From NCBI GenBank assembly GCA_026225945.1, contig JAMJFZ010003656.1:310001-374000 (forward strand): a stretch of 64,000 nucleotides of DNA, given 5' to 3'. The first letter of the stretch is position 1; every line of letters begins with the position of its first letter. The position numbers were made by a program, and so were the translations under genes. The notes below the pieces were generated by a model. It worked only from the letters and a program-made list of their open reading frames with translations. It searched no databases and was not told the origin of the DNA. The DNA comes from Cricetomys ansorgei. Lineage: Eukaryota; Chordata; Mammalia; Rodentia; Nesomyidae. Of the stretch, positions 27,480 to 38,215 are shown piece after piece.

Positions 27480-27512
27480 ATGGGCGTGGGCCTTAGTGGC
27501 TGGAGGGGCTGA
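27480..27512 (+). promoter_or_regulatory. Short in-frame uORF before Shroom2
   Basis: ATG with ten codons (MGVGLSGWRG) and TGA, ending 12 nt before the Shroom2 ATG and in the same frame. Its start context is weak (T at -3, G at +4). Whether it is in the mRNA depends on the unmapped cap site. Confidence 0.55.
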
Positions 27513-27524
27513 GTGCCCCGCGTC

Positions 27525-27689
27525 ATGGAAGGCGCCGAGCCCCGTGCGCGGCCCGAGCGCCTGGCCGAAGCTGAGGCGCGGGCGGCCGAAGGGGTCCGCC
27601 TGGTGGAGGTGCAGCTGAGCGGCGGTGCCCCTTGGGGCTTCACCCTGAAGGGCGGCCGCGAGCATGGCGAGCCTCTGGTCATCACCAAG
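27525..27689 (+). CDS. Shroom2: Shroom2 (Apxl) coding exon 1, N-terminus and start of PDZ domain
   Basis: SHROOM2 is a large cortical actin scaffold that recruits Rho kinase through its C-terminal ASD2 domain. It shapes epithelial and endothelial contractility and is reported to affect melanosome biogenesis and placement in retinal pigment epithelium. This exon codes 55 residues beginning [18 protein letters not shown]; residues 26-55 ([20 protein letters not shown] onward) are the first strand and the carboxylate-binding loop (PWGF) of the PDZ domain, ending LVITK at the donor AAG|GTAAGG. The start has a good context (G at -3, G at +4), and an in-frame TGA 15 nt upstream excludes an extension. 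Shroom3 shares the [12 protein letters not shown] block, but the N-terminal residues are those of Shroom2. The rest of the gene lies right of the window. Confidence 0.95.
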
Positions 27690-28325
27690 GTAAGGCGACC
27701 TTGGGGTCTGCCCGATGACAGTCCCGAGGTGGTCTCGACTCAGAAGGCTTTGTCGGGGTTTCGGGGCGCTGTATGGGGCGTCCAGCTCACGGCCTCACTT
27801 TCTGGGGCACGTCTATGGGAGTCACCTGTGGGTACTGGGACCTGGTCAGCCATAGGTGTGCGGTTCCGGCTCCATCCTGGCCGCCCTCAAGCGGCTCCCA
27901 ATAGTGCTGGTAGTTTCAATGGCTCCTGTTCCGGGTCTCCTTCCCCTCCCCCCGGGAAAGGGCCTGGCAGTCCCCTGTAACTCCTGGCCTATCCAGCGGT
28001 GGACCTACACCTGCCACGAGATGAAGGGGGAAAAAAAGCATTCCCAGGATCCAGGGAGTGGGCATAGCCTTCCCCACTTTTGTTTGCTTATTTAGGGACC
28101 CTGGTTGTCACCTTTTTGATCTGCACCGGTTTTCGGTCTGAAACTTACACTAGAAACTGCTGCCAGGCAGCTTCATGATTCCCAGGAGCTCATCAATATT
28201 TGCTGACTTTCGGCTTCCTGTCCTACATCCACGCGCTCTGGATACCCACCAACATTTACTGAAACTTTACAGCATGCTTATAAAACAGAATTTGAGTTCC
28301 GATAGTAACTTGGATGCAGTGCACG

Positions 28326-28327
<2 letters not shown>

Positions 28328-28362
<35 letters not shown>

Positions 28363-28405
28363 ACGTGTGCGTGTGTGTACACACGCGCGTGTGCGCGCGC
28401 ATGCG
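28328..28405. repeat. (GT)n/GC alternating purine-pyrimidine tract, Z-DNA-prone
   Basis: 78 bp of strictly alternating pyrimidine-purine: GT units, then TACACG, CGCGCG and GCATGCG segments. 640 bp downstream of the exon 1 donor. Confidence 0.9.
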
Positions 28406-28854
28406 AGTATGTAGGTTGCTTTGGAATTGGAATTCTCTGAAAACGCAATCCATCTTGATACTTACCAACTAAACGTGTATAAACCTGTATAAACAAACAA
28501 GCCAATCTCTCCGGTCTGGTTAAAAGAAACTAGGGGCCTGTTCTCTATGCAGAGTTGAGTCTTAACAGTCCTAAGAGCAAAGTCCCCTTTAAAATGTAAT
28601 ATTCCTGGCTCCTAGAAGGAAGGTTTGAAGGTGTGAAGGTGACTTACAATTTTATCTTCCCACTCTCATTAAAGCATGAAGAAATTAGGTGACTCTTAAT
28701 TCACCCCACTGGTCATGAATTTGGAAAGTGGTGGTGTTCCAACAGCAAATAAGACCTCAAAATCAATCAATAACCCCCACCCCGTTGCAAATTTAGCCAA
28801 CATGTAATCCTTTATATCGAATTGAATTCTTTTTGTTTTATTGTGTCTCATTCT

Positions 28855-29022
28855 GGGGGAATAAAACTCATGACATTGTACATACTAAGCAAGTTCTGTA
28901 CCACTGAGCTACATACTGAGTCCTAGTCGGTGCCCTCTCCCCCTTTTTGGTACTGGGATTGAACTCAGCTACCAATGCTAGGCAAGTGCTCTTTTACCAC
29001 TGAGCTATCTACAGCCCCATTT
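28855..29022 (-). repeat. Two adjacent ID-like SINEs
   Basis: The second (about 28945-29022) clearly reads GGCTGTAGATAGCTCAGTGG on the minus strand, then ACTTGCCTAGCATTGG: a tRNA-Ala-type A and B box. The first copy is degenerate. Confidence 0.75.
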
Positions 29023-29156
29023 TAATTTTAATTTTTGAGACAAGGTCTTAATAAGCTTCACAAGTTGGCCTTGAATTTGTAGTCCCTCAGCCCTCTGAGT
29101 ATTACAGGGGTATACTATCCCGGAGAATCTCATCTGTGGCTTTAAAAAAATTTATT

Positions 29157-29295
29157 TCAGCCTGGTGGGGGTGGTAAATGCCTTTAATCCTAGCCTTAAG
29201 AGGCTGATCTCTGTGAGTTCTAGACCAGTCAGGTCTACAGAGTGAGTTCCAGAACAGCCAGAGTTACCACAGAGAAACCCGATCTCAGGAAAAAT
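29157..29295 (+). repeat. B1 SINE
   Basis: GCCTGGTGGGGGTGGTAAAT start, GATCTCTGTGAGTTCTAGAC, GAGTTCCAGAACAGCCAGAG. Confidence 0.85.
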
Positions 29296-29309
29296 CAAAT
29301 ATATATGTC

Positions 29310-29461
29310 ATGTTGCATTTATATCTGTATGAGAGTGTCAGATCCCCTGGAACTGGAGTTACAGATAGTTGTAAGCTGCCATGTGGGTGCTGGGAGTTGA
29401 ACCTGGGGTCCTCTGGAAGAGCAGTCAGTGCTCTTAAACACTGAGCCATCTCTTCAGCCCC
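29310..29461 (-). repeat. B2 SINE
   Basis: Reverse B2: GTCAGATCCCCTGGAACTGG, CTGCCATGTGGGTGCTGGGA, CTGAGCCATCTCTTCAGCCC. Confidence 0.9.
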
Positions 29462-29569
29462 TCACCTGTGCCTAGAGGTCATTTCTGATGTAGTTAAAAA
29501 TATATCAAGTAAATCTCTCAGTCCTTTAACATTTCATAGTTTTTGCTGCTGTTGCTTTTTTCTTCTTTT

Positions 29570-29685
29570 TTTCCTCCTCTGAGACAGTCTTTTGATAGGT
29601 TCTTGATATGCCCTGAAACTATCAATCCTCCTACCTCAGACTTCCAACTACTAGGATTTCAGGCATATGGCAGCATGTCTGACAA
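29570..29685 (-). repeat. B1 SINE, old
   Basis: CTGAGACAGTCTTTTGATAG, CTCCTACCTCAGACTTCCAA, AGGATTTCAGGCATATGGCA. Confidence 0.55.
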
Positions 29686-29984
29686 ATACTTCTTTTCCTC
29701 TTTTTCCTCCCTTTTTGAGTTTTTCTTATTTTTTATTTTTTGAACTATATAGTCCCATGTATTCCAAGCATCTAGCCTTGAAAGCTCTAAGTAGCTCAGA
29801 GATGACCTTGGACTCTTAACCCTTCTGCCTCCACTTTCCCATTTCACTAACCTCATCTGGCACACACTTCTTAAAAACAGCAAAATAGAATTTCATACAT
29901 CTTTTTCACACTTGTTTGTATAGCAGATGGAATAAGCTAGACATCATTTAATATGAAGTTTTAGGGTTTTAAAAACTATTTTTA

Positions 29985-30082
29985 GATTTACTTATTATAT
30001 ATTTTATGAGTATTTTGCCTGAACGTATTATGTGTTCTCTGCAAGAACAAGTGCTGTTAATCACAGACATCTCTCCAGCCCC
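29985..30082 (-). repeat. B2 SINE with large internal deletion
   Basis: The 3' (TTTATGAGTATTTTGCCTGA) and 5' (CATCTCTCCAGCCCC) parts of a reverse B2 are joined with about 100 bp missing. Confidence 0.7.
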
Positions 30083-30521
30083 TAGCATTTGGTCTTTTAC
30101 CATATAAAAAAGTTGAGGTTACTTTAAATGGAAAGATTTTGCTAGAGAGATTTTCGTCCTCTTTTGTACAAGATATTCCCAATTTTACAAACTCTGCATG
30201 GTTGGTGGCCTCTTAGTTTTTAGAAATGTAATAGGTGCTGGTCAAACTCAGTTATGCTTAGTTATACTACTGAGCTATATTCTCACACTGAATAATTTTT
30301 ATACATACTTCAGTATGACTGAAAAATTATGGTTTTGTTGTTTAGGATGGATGGTACTCAGAACAAATTGGAGCTTTTGTATTTCCATGCATACATAGAC
30401 ATTCATGTGCTATTGATCCTGTGTTTGTGCACATGCATGTACTTTTACCATATGTTCTATTGTATAGAATTAACAGTATTTCAAATACCTGTCAATTCTT
30501 TAAAATTAAGAATATTAATGG

Positions 30522-30705
30522 ATGGGACCAGCAAGATGACTCAACCCATAAAGGCACTTGCCACAAAGCTTGATAACCTGAGTTTAATTTCTGAAACCTA
30601 CTCCAGAACGTTCTCCTCTGACCACCAAATGAGCACCATGGTGCACACGCGCGCGCACACGCGCACACACACACACACATACACACACACACACACACAC
30701 ACAGA
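30522..30705 (+). repeat. B3 SINE ending in (CA)n
   Basis: ACCAGCAAGATGACTCAACC start, AGGCACTTGCCACAAAGCTT, TCTCCTCTGACCACCAAATG. The CA tail (30641-30703) is 63 bp of perfect purine-pyrimidine alternation with GCGCGC segments. Confidence 0.85.
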
Positions 30706-30930
30706 GGGCTGGATGAGGGGTAGCTCAGTGGTTAAGAACATTGGTTGCTTTTCCAGGACTCAGGTTTGACTCCCAGCACCCACGTGGTGGTTCGTAACTT
30801 CTGCAACTCCAGTCCTGGCAGATCCAACATCTTCTGGCCTCCACAGGCACTGCCTGTACATGTTACGCGTACATACATTCAGACAAACATGCATCCATGT
30901 GAAATAAAAATAAAATTGCAAAAAAAAATG
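30706..30930 (+). repeat. B2 SINE
   Basis: GGGCTGGATGAGGGGTAGCT start, directly behind the CA tail of the B3; CAGCACCCACGTGGTGGTTC and CATCTTCTGGCCTCCACAGG follow. Confidence 0.9.
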
Positions 30931-31104
30931 AAGGAAAGGTGATTGTTTACAGCTACTTAAAATGTAGAAATAGTCTGTTCTGATAGATACTAGGGAAAAT
31001 TGTTCACCAGAATTTACTTTAATCCAAACTTTTACTCTTCCAGAAGCTACTGGAATGTCATTGATGCTTATTAAATATTTTCTATTTTCCTTCCTTCCTT
31101 CCTT

Positions 31105-31258
31105 TCTTTCTTTTTTGATTTTTTGAGATAGGGTTTCTCTGTGTAGCTCTAGCTGTCCTGGAACTCGCTCTATAGACCAGGCTGGCCTCAAACTGAGAGA
31201 TCCACCTGCCTCTGCCTCCAGTGCTGGAATTAAAGGCATGCACCACCATCACCCAGCT
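31105..31258 (-). repeat. B1 SINE
   Basis: GAGATAGGGTTTCTCTGTGT, AGACCAGGCTGGCCTCAAAC, AATTAAAGGCATGCACCACC. Confidence 0.9.
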
Positions 31259-31462
31259 AAATATTTTTTCTAATAGTTCTTTTTCTACTTAAAAAAATCT
31301 ATGCAATGGTTATATGTTGGATCCTTGGTATACCACACAGTTAATTTTCTGTTTAGCTAATACTGATTTGGGAGTAGCTTGAGCCAATTTGAGAGGAGAC
31401 ATTCTTAAAATAATATGACTGTCATTCGAAGGTCTCATATGAGCACATCTTAGATCTGGGAG

Positions 31463-31545
31463 GGGCTGGAGATGTAGCTAGTTGGAGTTCGTGCTTAGCC
31501 TATACAAGATGCTGGGTATGATCTTCAACATCATAGGACAAAACA
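31463..31545 (+). repeat. ID-like SINE
   Basis: GGGGCTGGAGATGTAGCTAG start, then GTGCTTAGCCTATACAAGAT and GGGTATGATCTTCAAC, a diverged tRNA-Ala-type element. Confidence 0.65.
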
Positions 31546-32488
31546 AAACTAGAACAGATGGCTGATTCAGTCCTCGTTTTCAACTGGAGAAGTCTCATTG
31601 GCCCATTTTGTGGATGTACAGCTATGACCAAGTGAGGATAAAATGGTGTACTCTGAGATCTCAGGCCTGGTAAGTCAGAGACAGGGCCTTGAAAGTCAGA
31701 TTCTGATCATCAATATATGTCTTGCTTCCTGTCCAGTAGATACTATCTTCTGTCTTAACTCTCTTGTTGTGTTATTTATACTGGATAACTCGATGTCATC
31801 TTAGGGTGACAGTTTTTCCATATCGGCACCATTGACATTGTGTTGTGGTTCTGTTCTATGCTCTGTAGTCCATTTAGCTGCTCTTTGGCTTCTACCTACT
31901 GAAGGCCATTGACACCTGTCTCCAGATATGACAACCTGAATATTCCCAGACATAACCAAATGCCCCCAATCCACAGTTATGAATCACTTTGATAGGCTAA
32001 TGGTGTCTCACCTTTGCTTTTAAGGACTTTGGGCTTTTATTTTATCGTTTTTGGAAATAGTGGTGTTTAGGGTGGTGTGTTTGGAGGCCCTTGGCATTTC
32101 TAGTGTTTTTGTGTAGGTCTGTTTTTCCTTTTGAGATGAGCTCTTGACTCTGGAAAAGGCTTTATTTACACAGTAAAATGCAAACAAGTACTTGTTTCAT
32201 CAGCTTTTTTTAGTTGGAGAAAGGAAACAGAGAGGAGAGACTCCCCAGTACTGTGCTTTATGGTCAACCAGAGTAGATGCTGGGGAAGATCTGACTGTTC
32301 TCTGGATCTGGTTTGAAGTTAAAGGACATTAACTTCCCAGAAGAGTAGCATTTATAGAATTTCAGATGCACACCTGAAATTCTATAAGACCTCTGCTGAA
32401 AGATGATCTTTGGAGTCATAACTACTGAGTATATTTATAACAATTTGCAGCTTGAAATCGTTCTACTCTTAGCAAACAAACAAGCAAA

Positions 32489-32501
32489 ATGCACGCGCGC
32501 A

Positions 32502-32547
<46 letters not shown>
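32489..32547. repeat. (CA)n with GCGC segment, alternating tract
   Basis: 59 bp of perfect purine-pyrimidine alternation beginning ATGCACGCGCGCACGCGC, then CA units. Confidence 0.88.
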
Positions 32548-32549
<2 letters not shown>

Positions 32550-33616
32550 TGCCACACACAAAAACTAAAAAAAATAAAAACACAATAAAGCCCATCTTCT
32601 CATGGTGATATTGCAGAAAGAGCAGGAACAACCCTGCAGGTTATAAGAGGTGTCATGACTTGGTAATATTCTTTGACAGTGTGCATGCGTCAGGTACTCT
32701 CAGAGTCCTGAAATACTACAAGTTTGATTTCCTATTTAGCTGAGTCGGATTTGCAGGTAGATTAGAGCCACTGTGCCCTCTCATGTTTTTGTTGTTGTCA
32801 TCCCACCCCTTACCCCCCACCCACGCCCTTTTTTTTAAGCTGTGTTCATTATGGAAACAGGACTTTACAAGTGCTCTACCACTGAGCAACATTCACAGTT
32901 GAGTCTTGTTTTGCTGGGGTTAGTTGTTCCTTTCTCTGTCAATTTAGCCATTGAGAATTTCAGTAGGGACAAGGCTAAGCTCATTTCTATGATGTCACTC
33001 ACTGGAGAGTTGCATCCATCAGTTGGGTATCAAGAGGCCCCCTCCAACCTAAGGAATGTTTATCAAAAGAAAAGGAATGGAGCCCTGGCTCTGGGTATTC
33101 ATCATTTATTAAAGTTCCCCTTCCCCCCAAGAATGCCAGAAACTGCTAAGAACACATGTTCATTAAGGCCTGGCCTAGCTTGGCCTTGCTGGAAAACTCC
33201 TTTGAGAACCTACTTTACAAGTTGTCTTTGGGAATACAGCCCACTTGATGTGTGTATTTGTATATGTGCACTACTGTGGTATGGGATAGTTGGAGGTGTT
33301 TGAAAGACAACTTCCACCTTGCCACCATTTCAGGAGCTTCTAACTATTATAGCATTTTCTTCTCCCTCTGGATATGAGACAGAGCACTCATCCTGATTCT
33401 CTGAACACTGAAGGCAGAATCAGGACAATTTGGAGGTAGTATATACTATGTTGCAAGTGTTTCTTAACACTTGTATATTTCATGTTTAGTATTGGCTGAA
33501 CTCCAAAGAAACAGAAGGCATAGGGACAAGGACAAGCAGTTGGTGATGGGTGGGTATGTGAGTCCCCAAGCACTGTACAATAATAATACCTTAGTGATTG
33601 GAAAAGGAGTCTCCAA

Positions 33617-33760
33617 GCCAGGCGGTGGTGGTGGTGGTGGTGGTGGCGGCAGCAGCTCATGCCTGTAATCCAAGCACTTGGGAGGCAGAGACAGGTGGAT
33701 CTCTGTTAGCTAGAGGCCAGTTTGGTGTACAGAGTGAGTTCCAGGATAGTATGTTTTTTT
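33617..33760 (+). repeat. B1 SINE with (GGT)n expansion
   Basis: The normal GGTGGTGGC of B1 is expanded to about nine GGT/GGC triplets plus AGCAGC (33622-33656), followed by GCCTGTAATCCAAGCACTTG. Confidence 0.87.
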
Positions 33761-33774
33761 CTTAAAAAAAAAGA

Positions 33775-33976
33775 TTCTATTTTTATTTTATCTGCATGAG
33801 GGTTTTGCCTGCATTGTAAGTGTGCTATGTGAGTTCTGTGCCCATAGAAGCCAGAAAATAGGTTGGATCAGAAATTACAGAAGGTTGTAAGCTGCCATGT
33901 GGGTACTGGGAACTGAACCTGAGTCCTTTGCAAGAGCAGCCGGTGCTCTTAACTACTGAACCATCTTTCCAGCTCT
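33775..33976 (-). repeat. B2 SINE
   Basis: TTTTATCTGCATGAGGGTTT, GCTGCCATGTGGGTACTGGG, CTGAACCATCTTTCCAGCTC. Confidence 0.9.
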
Positions 33977-34265
33977 TGTTTGTTTTTGAGACAGTCTCCA
34001 TCTAGCCAAGGTGGGCCTCATGCTTGGTATGTAGAGAAGGATGACCTTGAACTTTTTTTCCTCTTGGCTCTACTTATGCCACCACAGCTATGGGGTATGG
34101 TGCTGGGAATTTTTAGAGATAGGTAGCTACTTTACCAGGTGAGCTCCGTTCCTTTCCCCTATGTTTGGTTTTGAGACAGGCTCTTGCCAAGCTGGCCTGG
34201 AAATTTGTGTCAAATTGCTTGAGTGCTGAGATTATAGGCGTGTGCTACTATGCCTGGTTTAAAAG
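33977..34265 (-). repeat. Two degenerate B1 copies
   Basis: GAGACAGTCTCCATCTAGCC (first) and TTGAGACAGGCTCTTGCCAA with GAGATTATAGGCGTGTGCTA (second), separated by an ID-like scrap. Confidence 0.6.
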
Positions 34266-35607
34266 GTTTTGGTGGGGAGGGGCAGTGCTGGGAGTGGAGC
34301 CTAAAGCTTTCTACAAACTAGGCATAACATTCTAGTTGAAGTTTTAAAAGGGGGAAATCATTGGATTTAGTGGTGGAAAGATAGATGTGAACTTCTGTCT
34401 GGATTTTGGCTCACTTCTGTGTGCCACACAGTTCACAGCAGGCCAAACTACTACTGTCTGGAAGTGCTTGGGTCTCAGCCCTACCCAACCCCAACCCCGA
34501 TTTCCTTACACTAGGGTGCTAAAGTCATTTAAGTATTCAGAATTGTAAAACCCTGTCTCTGCAATGGCAATCTCAAGCAGGATTTGGAGTTATTAGGATG
34601 AGTGTAATTCTAAAGATATATTTGTAGTAAGAATTCATAGTCTGGTTAAAAAACACTAGGTAAGTTTTCTTTCCTGTGCTGAAAGGCCTTTTCACTTGGG
34701 AGACCTGCCTTGCCAACTGGCTTTCAAATATATCTTTATTACCCCTTCCAGCTTGCAAATTAACTTGGCCTTGTGGAATTCTAATCCTTGTTCCTTCAGA
34801 GATGTTTCAGGAGGGGGTGGGGAGCCAGGCACAGTGCCTAAAGTTGTAGTCCAAGGTCTTATAGCTGGAGGCTTCCAGGTTCAAGTCATGGAGGATTCTC
34901 CCTATGGGAGTATTTGACTCACATCTATAAATCCAGAGGCTTCCACCATTACAAAAAGCTATAAACCTGAGCTATGTCTCATACTTCTGTGCTGTGCTGA
35001 ATTCAGTCTTCCTGGCTGAGTTAGGAGTATTGCTTAACATGTCCTAACATTTATCTTTGGGGGAAAAAAAGGTAGAAAGCTAGTTTGCCCAAGAGCTAGC
35101 TACATGTCAAATAATAAATAGTAGTATTCATTTGGTCATTATGAGATGGATTTTCTTAGCTCTTGTATATTTCATGGCTCCTTATTTGGATAGGACTTTT
35201 TAAAAATGCAATTTGGAATTATCTCCTTGCTGAAGCTGTTTTGTGTCAGCATGCAAATAGGTTTGAATTTATGTCCAAATTTTTAGAAGCAAAGGAGGAA
35301 AGTCCTGGGGTCTGTGGAACTTTTCTTTGCATGCCAAGCAAGGCGGAAACATTCAACAAGATAATTTTAGGGTATGAAGGCTGAAAGGACTTTTTATTCA
35401 GGCTGTCTTTTACTTTCAAACATTAGGAAGGTGTGGGGCCAACCTTTAGAGGAGAAATTGTACAGGATTTGGAAGCTTAGGCTCTTTTGATATATGTGTG
35501 CTGAAAATTTTTAACCCACAGGAGGATTCTGAAAGAATTCTAGTAGAACTTTAAAACATACTTGTGGATAGGGAGTGAGGGGAGTTGGTAATGTCTGGAG
35601 ATGTGGC

Positions 35608-36100
35608 TCAGCTCTTTTTTTTTATATTGAAAAATATTTTGTTCATACAATATATTTTGATCATGTTTTCCCCCTCCCCACCTCTCTACCCACCCAATTT
35701 TGTTTTCTCTCTTAAACAAAAAACGAAACAAAAACCATACACAGAACACAAAAACAGAAATCAAAGTAAACAAGCAAAGACCAAGAAGCAAAAAATTCCC
35801 AAAAAAAGCAAAATGTGACAAAAAAATCTATAAAAATATCATTGAGTTCATTTTGTGCTGGCCAGCCACTTCAGGATATGGGACCTCCCCTGGGGTGTGT
35901 TTAATCTATCCACCTAGACTCCTTTGGAGAAAACTGATTTTTACTTTGCCAGTGGATATGAAGTGTAGATAGCTTCTTGGTTAGGGGTGGGAGATTATGT
36001 CCACTTACCCCTCTCAGTGCTGGGACCCTGTATGGCTTGAACCTGTACATGCTGTGCGTGCTACCATAGTCCGCCACAGACACTGAGTTCATATGTGCAT
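35608..36100 (-). repeat. Rodent L1 (Lx-type) 3'-UTR, antisense, left part
   Basis: TTGTTCATACAATATATTTT, CTACCCACCCAATTTTGT, AGATAGCTTCTTGGTTAGGG and CTCTCAGTGCTGGGACCCTG are the 3'-UTR of a rodent L1 read in reverse. It is broken at TGCAT by the insertion that follows. Confidence 0.75.
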
Positions 36101-36529
36101 TTTCAAGTTCAAAAGAAACTCAGACAAATGACTAACTGTAGTACCTATTCGTATACCAAACTCCAGGTTCTCTCAGCATCACAAATACCTGTTATAGAGT
36201 TGATGTTAGTTAGCATCCTGGCTCTTCTCACCCTATCTTAAACTTTTCCAGCTTATGGACTTCCTTTTCCCCAGCCACTCATTCATCTATAACCCTGCCA
36301 TTTCAGCCTTGCTTCCTCTTGGCCCTCTCTTGCTCCTTTCTTTCCCTTCCCCCATGGTCATGTTTAGTCTACTTTTTACCCCTGCTCTGGTCTCTTCCAG
36401 ATGCCTCTGGGTATACTTGTCCTCTTGTACTTGTCCTTTATCTATAATAAAAATCTTCCCTTCAACTATACCTCAGAGCAGTCATGTCCTCACTTTGTAC
36501 ATCTGGTGTCAAAACTTTCACTTTATAAA
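36101..36529. mobile_element. 429-bp insertion inside an L1, unidentified (LTR-like?)
   Basis: Splits the L1 3'-UTR between two TGCAT copies (36096-36100, 36530-36534). It is pyrimidine-rich and contains an AATAAA-type signal near 36449. Its ends are not TG...CA, so an LTR identity is uncertain. Confidence 0.5.
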
Positions 36530-37222
36530 TGCATCAGTCCTGTTACATCTGGAAGACACTGCTTCTTTGGAGTTGTCATTACCTCTGGCTCTTACTATCT
36601 TTCTGCCTTCTCTTGTGCATAGATCCCTGAGCCTTGAGGAGAGGGCTTTGATGAAGACATCCCATTTAGGACTGAGGGCTGCATAGTCTCAATCCCTGCC
36701 CACTGTTCACTTGTGGGTCTCTGTGTTAGTTTTCATCTACTGCAAGAAGCAACTTCTCTGATGAGAGGTGAGCAAGGCACTGATCTATGGGAATAGCAGT
36801 ATGTTATCAGAAGTCATTTTATTGCTATGTTCCTTTAGCAGAATAATAGTATTAGGTTTCCCCCTAGGCCCATGATCTATTTAGTTTTAAGTTCTTAGCC
36901 ACTTGAGCAGTATTGGGTGTGGGTTCTATCTCATGGAGTGAGCCTTAATCCTTACCAGGAAATGATTGGTTACTCCTGTATGTGTCACTATTGCACCAGT
37001 ATATCTTGCAGGCAGGTCATTGTTGTAGGTTACAGGGTTTGTAGCTGGTAGATATGATGATTGCCTTTCTCTTCCAGTAGCATGCAGAGTGCCTTCCAGT
37101 ACCATGAACTAATCAGTAGGGGTAAAGTTTCTAGTTGGGCACCAGCTTGACTTTTCCATGTCTGATGACATATGTGTCTTCAGCAATATGGTCTTAACAT
37201 CAAGTTGCATGGTTCAGTTTTA
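36530..37222 (-). repeat. Rodent L1 (Lx-type), antisense, right part
   Basis: Continues the same L1: TCTGGAAGACACTGCTTCTT, TAGATCCCTGAGCCTTGAGG, TATTGCTATGTTCCTTTAGC, ACTATTGCACCAGTATATCT, CTTCAGCAATATGGTCTTA. Confidence 0.75.
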
Positions 37223-37224
37223 AG

Positions 37225-37352
37225 TTGGGTTTCCAGCTCTCAGCATCCATGTGAGGCAACTCCAGGGGCCCCCATGTCCTTTTCTGGAGTTGATGGGCAT
37301 CTTCTCTCACATGTGCACACAACCCCCCACATAATACACATAATTAAAAATA
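37225..37352 (+). repeat. B2 SINE fragment
   Basis: CTCTCAGCATCCATGTGAGG, CTCCAGGGGCCCCCATGTCC, and an ACACAT tail. Confidence 0.65.
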
Positions 37353-37377
37353 TACAAATTAATTCATAAAAATACTG

Positions 37378-37442
37378 CTGGGGCTGGCATGTGGTTCAGT
37401 CAATAGAGCATTTGCCTAGAATGTGATGCCGTTGGTTCAAAG
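37378..37442 (+). repeat. ID SINE
   Basis: TGGGGCTGGCATGTGGTTCA start, ATAGAGCATTTGCCTAGAAT, GTTGGTTCAA (B box), then an A-rich tail. Confidence 0.75.
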
Positions 37443-37552
37443 AAAAACAAAATATAAAAACAAATCCAGTATTGAATTCAAAGGAGATCTATTAAGATTT
37501 CCCTTTAGAAATGTGTATTAGTAGAGGGATGTAGTGTATCATTTAAAAACCA

Positions 37553-37735
37553 AGGCCAGATAGTGGTGTACATGTATAATCTCAGCAGTGGGAAGGCTAA
37601 AGTAGGAGGGTGGCAAGTTCTACTCAAGCCTTGATCATTTGATGAGACCCTGTAAAAATTGGGAGATGGTAGTTTAGTCAGGGTAGGGTGCTTGTCCACA
37701 GGTTTGACCCTGGGTTTGATCCCAGGCATCATTTT
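37553..37735 (+). repeat. Old B1 followed by ID-like SINE
   Basis: GGCCAGATAGTGGTGTACAT (B1 start) and, from about 37660, a tRNA-like unit with GGGTGCTTGTCCACAGG and GGTTTGATCCCAGGC. Confidence 0.6.
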
Positions 37736-38089
37736 AAGTAAAAACAAGGAAAATAATTGAAGAATATGAATTGCAAAGCAAAGGTAACTCTCCCTCCCCC
37801 TCCCCTGGAAACCATGGGCTGTTTTGTATTTTTTAATTCCAAGAGTATTAAGTTGCAAGCAATAATGACTGTCTGTGTGGGTGAAGAAAGAAAAATAGTA
37901 CTCTAGACTAGCTAGGAATGGCTGTGATTATCTTTTGGCCATAGGTGATTTTTAAGATTTTCAGATCAAAGGCAAATTGTGAAGGTCATGGAAGATGTAG
38001 ACAGGTTGATTCTGTGTCCTTGAAGATCAACAATTTACTTATTGGCAGAAGAAAGGAAGCAGAGTACTTGTGTTTCATTTGTTTGTTTT

Positions 38090-38215
38090 TGTTTGATTTT
38101 TGTTTTGTTTTTGAGACGGGATCTGCTATGTAGCTCAAGCTGGTACAAAATTAAGTATGTTGCTCAGGTTGTCTTGGAATGCTAGCAGTCCTTCTGCCTA
38201 GCCTCTTTAGTGCTG
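38090..38215 (-). repeat. B1 SINE, old
   Basis: TTTTTGAGACGGGATCTGCT, TGTAGCTCAAGCTGGTACAA, TCAGGTTGTCTTGGAATGCT. Confidence 0.6.

Larger units (their letters stand above)
26755..27720. promoter_or_regulatory. CpG island / Shroom2 promoter region
   Basis: Abrupt rise in G+C and CpG compared with the flanks. It includes GC-box-like CCGCCC at 27295-27300, two C-rich quadruplex motifs, and the Shroom2 start codon near the right end. No TATA box is evident, as usual for island promoters. The transcription start cannot be fixed from sequence. Confidence 0.85.

Noticed and set aside
27146..27688. 180-codon minus-strand open frame through the CpG island
   Set aside because: Long frames are expected by chance in GC-rich DNA, and it is antisense to Shroom2 exon 1. 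The peptide is Pro/Arg/Ala-rich low complexity.
27690..27980. Continuation of the Shroom2 frame past the exon 1 donor
   Set aside because: The GTAAGG donor is strong and the peptide after LVITK loses all PDZ character, so this is read-through into the intron.
28945..29022. tRNA gene candidate
   Set aside because: A and B boxes are present, but it is an ID SINE (tRNA-Ala-derived), degenerate and without a foldable tRNA.
30760..31239. 159-codon minus-strand open frame
   Set aside because: Its N-terminus is a translated B1 and its C-terminus a translated B2; not a gene.
32842..33303. 153-codon plus-strand open frame
   Set aside because: No recognisable domain and poor composition (mixed low-complexity and SINE-like ends). 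It lies within the Shroom2 intron with no splice or promoter support.
33471..33668. Poly-Gly / poly-His / poly-Pro encoding frames
   Set aside because: All are readings of the GGT expansion in a B1 and carry no gene signal.
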